This document shows, one piece after another, positions 59,578 through 64,000 of a stretch of 64,000 nucleotides of DNA (within the stretch, counting starts at the first letter, position 1; each line of letters opens with the position of its first letter). The position numbers were made by a program, and so were the translations under genes. This DNA comes from Candidatus Marispirochaeta associata (GTDB lineage: Bacteria > Spirochaetota > Spirochaetia > JC444 > Marispirochaetaceae), in contig JWTM01000101.1 in NCBI GenBank assembly GCA_001749745.1, positions 124,001-188,000 on the forward strand, written 5' to 3'. The notes beneath the pieces are model-generated. The model ran no database searches and was not told where the DNA came from. It was given only the letters and a program-made list of their open reading frames with translations.

Positions 59578-59607
59578 TCGCACGCAGGTTAAGGGAGATA
59601 GAGAACC

Positions 59608-59976
59608 ATGGTACAGATGCAGACATATCTGAATGTGGCCGACAACAGCGGAGCGAAGCGCGTCCAGTGTATTAAGGTACTTGGAGGCAGTAAGCGCCAC
59701 TTCGCCGGTGTCGGTGACATTATCGTTGTCGCGGTAAAGGATGCGCTGCCGAACGCGGCCATCAAGAGCGGGGACGTACAGAAAGCGGTAATCGTCCGCA
59801 CGAGGAAAGAGTTTCGCCGTCCCGACGGGACCTACATCAGATTCGACGACAACGCCTGCGTGATTATCGACGCCAATCAGAACCCCCGGGGTAAGCGTAT
59901 CTTCGGGCCTGTCGCACGGGAATTGCGGGAAAGCGGTTTTATGAAGATCGTTTCCCTCGCTCCTGAGGTTCTGTAG
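59608..59976 (+). CDS. rplN: 50S ribosomal protein L14
   Basis: 122 residues. [19 protein letters not shown], the [16 protein letters not shown] strand and [22 protein letters not shown] end. It contacts the 30S subunit at bridge B8. Starts the spc part of the block, 30 bp after rpsQ. Confidence 0.98.
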   Translation: MVQMQTYLNVADNSGAKRVQCIKVLGGSKRHFAGVGDIIVVAVKDALPNAAIKSGDVQKAVIVRTRKEFRRPDGTYIRFDDNACVIIDANQNPRGKRIFGPVARELRESGFMKIVSLAPEVL

Positions 59977-59997
59977 GCGGAAGGCGAGGAGCAAGTG

Positions 59998-60318
59998 ATG
60001 AGTGCGAAGATGAAGATAAAACTGAAGAAAGAAGATACGGTCGAGATCATCGCCGGAAAAGACAAAGGCAAAAGCGGAAAGGTCTTAAGGATCGACCGCA
60101 ATAAAGGCCGGGTATATGTTCAGGGATTGAACATGGTCAAGAAGTCGGTTAAGCCCAAGAGTCAGCAGGACAAGGGCGGAATCATCGACATCGAGGCAGG
60201 CCTCGCGGTCTCTAACGTGATGATCTTGTGTAAGAAGTGCGGCCCTACGCGGATCGGCCTCAAGGTAGAGGGCGATTCTAAGCAGCGGGTATGCAAGAAG
60301 TGTGGGGAGGTCCTTTGA
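59998..60318 (+). CDS. rplX: 50S ribosomal protein L24
   Basis: 106 residues from ATG at 59998. KOW motif [19 protein letters not shown], then a C-terminal part with two Cys pairs (CKKCG and CKKCG), a zinc-ribbon-like tail that many non-enterobacterial L24 proteins have. Its TGA overlaps the ATG of rplE by one base. Confidence 0.96.
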   Translation: MSAKMKIKLKKEDTVEIIAGKDKGKSGKVLRIDRNKGRVYVQGLNMVKKSVKPKSQQDKGGIIDIEAGLAVSNVMILCKKCGPTRIGLKVEGDSKQRVCKKCGEVL

Positions 60319-60869
60319 TGGCGGATTACACACCTAGGCTGAAACAGCGCTATCTCGAGACGGTCCGCAAGGAACTGGTCGAAGAGTTCGGCTACAAGAG
60401 CCCGATGCAGATCCCGAAGGTCGAGAAGGTGAGCGTAAGCGTCGGCGTCGGCGATGCGATCGCCAACAAGAAGTTTCTCGATGCTGCGGTTAAGGAGCTC
60501 GAGCAGATCACCGGTCAACACGCAGTGAAGACCAAGGCCCGCAAGTCGATTGCGAACTTCAAGCTTCGCGACGGCATGGAAATCGGCGCCAAGGTTACTC
60601 TGCGCGGCACATATATGTGGGAGTTCCTGGACAGGCTGCTCAATGTGGCTCTGCCCCGTGTTAAGGACTTCCGCGGAGTAAACCCGAAGGCCTTCGATGG
60701 TCACGGTAACTACTCACTGGGTATTCAGGAGCAGATCATCTTTCCTGAGATCGACTTCGACAAGATCGAACGGGTCAGCGGCCTCAACGTCGCCGTCGTT
60801 ACCACTGCGGAGAACGACGACGAAGCGCGAAGCCTGCTCAAGAAGCTCGGCATGCCCTTCAGCAAATAG
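60318..60869 (+). CDS. rplE: 50S ribosomal protein L5
   Basis: 183 residues from [15 protein letters not shown]; coupled to rplX by [26 protein letters not shown] and [16 protein letters not shown] are conserved. L5 binds 5S rRNA. Confidence 0.97.
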   Translation: MADYTPRLKQRYLETVRKELVEEFGYKSPMQIPKVEKVSVSVGVGDAIANKKFLDAAVKELEQITGQHAVKTKARKSIANFKLRDGMEIGAKVTLRGTYMWEFLDRLLNVALPRVKDFRGVNPKAFDGHGNYSLGIQEQIIFPEIDFDKIERVSGLNVAVVTTAENDDEARSLLKKLGMPFSK

Positions 60870-60880
60870 GAGTAGACGAG

Positions 60881-61066
60881 ATGGCAAAGAAATCAATGAT
60901 AATCAAGGCATCGCGGAAGCCCAAGTTCATGTCGCGAAAGGTCAACCGATGCCGAGTATGCGGGCGCCCCAGGGGTTATATGCGCAAATTTCAGATGTGC
61001 AGGGTCTGCTTTCGGAAATACGCGAGCGAAGGCCTTATCCCCGGTGTTACAAAATCAAGCTGGTGA
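60881..61066 (+). CDS. rpsN: 30S ribosomal protein S14, zinc-binding type
   Basis: 61 residues with CRVC and CRVC pairs, the short zinc-binding (type Z) form. [14 protein letters not shown] at the N-terminus. GGAG precedes the ATG. Confidence 0.97.
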   Translation: MAKKSMIIKASRKPKFMSRKVNRCRVCGRPRGYMRKFQMCRVCFRKYASEGLIPGVTKSSW

Positions 61067-61079
61067 GGGAGTGGAATAG

Positions 61080-61478
61080 ATGGCAGTAACCGATCCTGTA
61101 GCGGATATGCTGACGAAGATCAGGAACGCTAGTAGTGCGCGTTTTGATCGTGTGGATATACTTACCTCCAAGCTGAAGCTCGAGATCGTCAAGATCTTGA
61201 AGAACGAGGGGTATATCAAGAACTTTAAGAAGACCACCGTTGACGGTAAGAACTTTATTCGGATCTTCCTGAAGTTTGATGATAAGCAGAAGCCGATTAT
61301 TCATGGTATTAAGAAGATCTCGACCCCTGGTCGACGGATATACGCCGGGTACAAGAAACTGCCCCGGATCTTTAACGGCTACGGCACCTTGATCGTATCC
61401 ACCTCCACCGGGGTGACCACGGGCAAGAAAGCGGCTGAAAAGAAGATCGGCGGTGAGCTGATCTGTTCGGTATGGTGA
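61080..61478 (+). CDS. rpsH: 30S ribosomal protein S8
   Basis: 132 residues. [15 protein letters not shown] at the start and the [21 protein letters not shown] end are conserved. In E. coli it represses the spc operon at rplE; whether it does here is not visible. Confidence 0.98.
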   Translation: MAVTDPVADMLTKIRNASSARFDRVDILTSKLKLEIVKILKNEGYIKNFKKTTVDGKNFIRIFLKFDDKQKPIIHGIKKISTPGRRIYAGYKKLPRIFNGYGTLIVSTSTGVTTGKKAAEKKIGGELICSVW

Positions 61479-61488
61479 GGGTAGTTAG

Positions 61489-62028
61489 ATGTCTCGGATA
61501 GGAAAATTACCGGTAGAAATCCCCAAAGGGGTAAAGGTAAACGTAAACGGATCCGTGGTCGAAGTCGAAGGCCCCAAGGGAAAACTTTCCCAGGAGCTGA
61601 AGGGTGAAATCAGCATCAAGATTGAGGATACCACCCTGCAGGTAGAACGCGGAAGCGAGAGCAAGCAGGACCGTGCATACCACGGACTCTATCGCAAGCT
61701 TATCGACAATATGGTCACCGGTGTAAACACCGGTTTCACCAGGACTCTGTTGATAAACGGTGTCGGATACCGGGCTGAGGTGCAAGGCAAGATCCTGGTC
61801 CTCAATCTCGGATACTCGAATATCATCGAGTATGTGATCAACGACGATATCACGATCACCATGGAAGGTAATAACAAGGTTATTATCACCGGCATCGACA
61901 AGCAGAAGGTTGGTCAGGCAGCGGCTGAAATCCGCTCTCTCAGGCCGCCTGAGCCCTACAAGGGTAAGGGCATCATTTACGAAGACGAACAGCTGCGCCG
62001 TAAGATCGGTAAGTCTGGCGTAAAGTAG
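61489..62028 (+). CDS. rplF: 50S ribosomal protein L6
   Basis: 179 residues. [16 protein letters not shown], a duplicated beta-alpha fold, and the C-terminal [15 protein letters not shown]. Lies near the sarcin-ricin loop. Confidence 0.98.
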   Translation: MSRIGKLPVEIPKGVKVNVNGSVVEVEGPKGKLSQELKGEISIKIEDTTLQVERGSESKQDRAYHGLYRKLIDNMVTGVNTGFTRTLLINGVGYRAEVQGKILVLNLGYSNIIEYVINDDITITMEGNNKVIITGIDKQKVGQAAAEIRSLRPPEPYKGKGIIYEDEQLRRKIGKSGVK

Positions 62029-62040
62029 TAGGGTAGCAGA

Positions 62041-62400
62041 ATGAAGAGTGTGATAGAAAAGAACCGTAAGCGTCTGCAGCGGAAGCGGCATATCCGGAAG
62101 AGGATTTTCGGTACCGCCGATCGTCCCCGTTTAACCGTCTTTCGCAGTAACCGCTTTGTGTATATTCAGGTAATCGACGATGAGAAGGGGGTTACCCTGG
62201 CATCGGTCAATAACCGGCAGAAGGAGAACGCCGCATTGAATACGAACGTTGAAAATGCGGTTACAATGGGCGAGAAAATCGGCGAACTGCTGAAAGCCCA
62301 GTCGATCTCCACGGTCGTCTTCGATCGCAACGGATACAAATACCACGGCGTGGTCAAAGCCGTAGCCGAAGGCGCCCGCAAGTCGGGACTGAAGTTTTAG
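62041..62400 (+). CDS. rplR: 50S ribosomal protein L18
   Basis: 119 residues. Basic N-terminus (KNRKRLQRKRHIRKRIFG), PRLTVFRSNRFVYIQVID and FDRNGYKYHGVVKAVAEGAR. Binds 5S rRNA together with L5. Confidence 0.98.
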   Translation: MKSVIEKNRKRLQRKRHIRKRIFGTADRPRLTVFRSNRFVYIQVIDDEKGVTLASVNNRQKENAALNTNVENAVTMGEKIGELLKAQSISTVVFDRNGYKYHGVVKAVAEGARKSGLKF

Positions 62401-62409
62401 GGGGAGATT

Positions 62410-62913
62410 GTGGAAAGACGAGATCGAGATAGAGATAAAGAGTTTACCGAGAAGCTGATCAAGTTGAACCGCGTCGCCAAGGTTGTGAAGGGCGGTCGCC
62501 GCTTCTCATTCTCCGCCCTGGTGGTTGTGGGCGATCAGAAAGGCCGTATCGGCCTTGGATTCGGCAAGGCCAACGATGTTACCGAAGCGATTCGTAAGAG
62601 CATCGAGAAAGCCAAGAAGAATATGATCACCATCCCGCTTAAGAACGGAACCCTGCCCCACGAGGTAATCGGACGATTCAAGAGCGCCGAGGTTCTAATG
62701 AAGCCTGCTGCGCCCGGTACCGGCGTTATCGCCGGCGGTCCGGTGCGGGCCATCATGGATGCATCCGGGGTGACTGATATTCTGAGCAAGTCCTTAGGCT
62801 CGAAGAACACGATCAATATCGTCAAGGCGGTTTTCGCCGGCTTCGATGAGATCCTCGACGCAAAAGAGGTCGCACGAAACCGGGGCAAGAGCCTGGCGGA
62901 GATGTGGGGGTAA
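62410..62913 (+). CDS. rpsE: 30S ribosomal protein S5
   Basis: 167 residues from a GTG start with GGGGAG before it. [19 protein letters not shown] and [18 protein letters not shown] are conserved; no sign of the known spectinomycin-resistance deletions in the VKGGRR loop. Confidence 0.97.
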   Translation: MERRDRDRDKEFTEKLIKLNRVAKVVKGGRRFSFSALVVVGDQKGRIGLGFGKANDVTEAIRKSIEKAKKNMITIPLKNGTLPHEVIGRFKSAEVLMKPAAPGTGVIAGGPVRAIMDASGVTDILSKSLGSKNTINIVKAVFAGFDEILDAKEVARNRGKSLAEMWG

Positions 62914-62916
62914 GCC

Positions 62917-63096
62917 ATGAAGCTGCGCATACAACTGGTTAACAGCGTCATCGGCCGTCCCGAGAAGCAGCGGCGCGTTGTCGAGGCCCTGGGCTTGAAG
63001 AAACTGAACAGCAGCGTGGAACAGGAGGATACTCCTTCTATCCGCGGTATGGTAAAGAAGGTTTCTCATCTGCTGAAAGTAGAGGAGATCAAATAG
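62917..63096 (+). CDS. rpmD: 50S ribosomal protein L30
   Basis: 59 residues, too short for usual ORF cut-offs. [20 protein letters not shown] and [15 protein letters not shown] then [12 protein letters not shown] match L30. 3 bp after rpsE and directly abutting rplO (TAGATG). Confidence 0.95.
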   Translation: MKLRIQLVNSVIGRPEKQRRVVEALGLKKLNSSVEQEDTPSIRGMVKKVSHLLKVEEIK

Positions 63097-63579
63097 ATGG
63101 AATTACATGCACCGAAAGGTTCCAATAAGAAGAAGATCATTGTAGGCCGCGGTAACTCCGCCCGGAAGGGTCGGACCGCAGGTAAAGGCAACAATGGTCA
63201 GAACGCCCGCTCCGGCGGCGGCGTACGGCCCGGTTTCGAGGGTGGTCAGATGCCCCTCTACCGTCGGATTGCCCGACGGGGGTTTTCGAACTACCACTTC
63301 AAGAAAGAGTACCGGCCGGTCAATATCTCTTTTATCGAGGCCCACTATGACGACGGTGAGACCGTCAGTCTTGAGACCTTGAAGGCCAAAGGCTTGGTAA
63401 AGGGGAAACGGGTACTGGTAAAGGTCCTCGGCTCCGGTGAACTCTCGAAGAAACTGACCTTTGACGTGGATAAGATCTCCGCATCGGCCCGGGAAAAGAT
63501 CGAGAAGGCCGGCGGAACGATCGTAGCCGCCGCTGCCGAGGAGAAAAGCGAAACGACCGCCGAAGAAAAAGGCGAATAG
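63097..63579 (+). CDS. rplO: 50S ribosomal protein L15
   Basis: 160 residues. GRGNSARKGRTAGKGNNGQN and GGVRPGFEGGQMPLYRR form the basic N-terminal half. The last 20 residues are acidic and alanine-rich, a tail longer than in E. coli. Confidence 0.97.
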   Translation: MELHAPKGSNKKKIIVGRGNSARKGRTAGKGNNGQNARSGGGVRPGFEGGQMPLYRRIARRGFSNYHFKKEYRPVNISFIEAHYDDGETVSLETLKAKGLVKGKRVLVKVLGSGELSKKLTFDVDKISASAREKIEKAGGTIVAAAAEEKSETTAEEKGE

Positions 63580-63591
63580 GATTAGGTTGGT

Positions 63592-64000
63592 ATGGCGACA
63601 AACCCATTAGTTGACATTTTTCGCATCCGCGATCTTAGACAGAGAATACTCTTTACCCTGAGTATGCTGGTTGTATTCCGCTTGGGAGCCAACCTGCCGA
63701 TTCCAGGGATCAATGTCAAAGCCTTGAATCTCTATTTCATGTCCCAGCAGGGCAGCGGCGGCGTTGGAATCACCGAGTATATCGACTTCTTCGCCGGCGG
63801 GGCGTTCAAGAACTTCTCGATCTTCATGTTGGGGATCATGCCCTACATCTCGACCTCTATTATCATGCAGCTTCTGGTCCTGGTTTTTCCGACTTTGAAG
63901 CGGATCAGCGAAGAGGACGGCGGGCGTAAGAAGATTCAGCGTTTTACGCGCTACGGCACCGTGGTAATCTGTCTTATACAGTCCTACGCGGTGACGATTT
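63592..64000 (+). CDS. secY: Protein translocase subunit SecY, 5' part only
   Basis: 136 codons from ATG, running off the right edge. DIFRIRDLRQRILFTLSMLV and RLGANLPIPGIN start the protein, and LGIMPYISTSIIMQLL is the conserved second membrane helix region. It is the channel of the Sec translocase. 12 bp after rplO, as usual at the end of the spc operon. Confidence 0.97.
   Translation, partial: MATNPLVDIFRIRDLRQRILFTLSMLVVFRLGANLPIPGINVKALNLYFMSQQGSGGVGITEYIDFFAGGAFKNFSIFMLGIMPYISTSIIMQLLVLVFPTLKRISEEDGGRKKIQRFTRYGTVVICLIQSYAVTI

Overview
The window looks like chromosomal DNA of a free-living, polysaccharide-degrading spirochaete. Pointers to the phylum are the spirochaete-type riboflavin transporter operon (rfuABCD) behind an FMN riboswitch, an RpoB with Asn at the position equivalent to E. 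coli Ser531 (the natural rifampicin-resistance residue known from spirochaetes), and a long PRPP synthetase. The genus cannot be fixed from sequence alone. There is no phage, insertion sequence, CRISPR array or rRNA gene.

Region 1 (1-28.75 kb) is a carbohydrate-utilisation locus in several short operons on both strands. Leftward: GH38 alpha-mannosidase, GntR/LacI-type regulator, GH2 beta-mannosidase-like (cut by the left edge). Rightward, divergent from it: GH130 phosphorylase and a GH106-like glycosidase. Then come a sugar-binding protein, a modular lipoprotein with a clan GH-A catalytic domain, and a GH43 enzyme (leftward); GH78 rhamnosidase-like, Gfo/Idh/MocA oxidoreductase and ThuA-like protein (leftward); a DUF5107-like lipoprotein (rightward); GH43 and nitrilase-family protein (leftward); a sulfatase (rightward); an amidohydrolase (leftward); and a HAD-GH65 fusion (rightward). 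Only the two lipoproteins and the binding protein carry export signals. The picture is capture and first cuts at the cell surface, import through a transporter encoded elsewhere, then hydrolysis and phosphorolysis of mannose-, rhamnose- and pentose-containing, perhaps sulfated, oligosaccharides in the cytoplasm.

Region 2 (28.8-40.1 kb) holds the riboflavin ABC transporter with its promoter and FMN riboswitch, a divergent prs-FGGY kinase pair, a YgjP-type metallopeptidase, an acyl-CoA dehydrogenase-like gene and a NifA-type sigma-54 activator.

Region 3 (40.2-64 kb) is the information-processing superoperon: tRNA-Thr, rpmG, tRNA-Trp, secE, nusG, rplKAJL, rpoBC, rpsLG, tuf, then the S10/spc block from rpsJ to secY (cut by the right edge). 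Order is canonical. The junctions are of interest: an intrinsic terminator between rpmG and tRNA-Trp, another touching the rpsJ ribosome-binding site, a leader with competing hairpins before rplK, a 13-bp hairpin before rpoB, and a hairpin flush against the tuf ribosome-binding site. These suggest that expression through the block is tuned by attenuation. No wholly new system stands out. The attenuators, the riboswitch operon and the uncharacterised glycan locus are the best leads.
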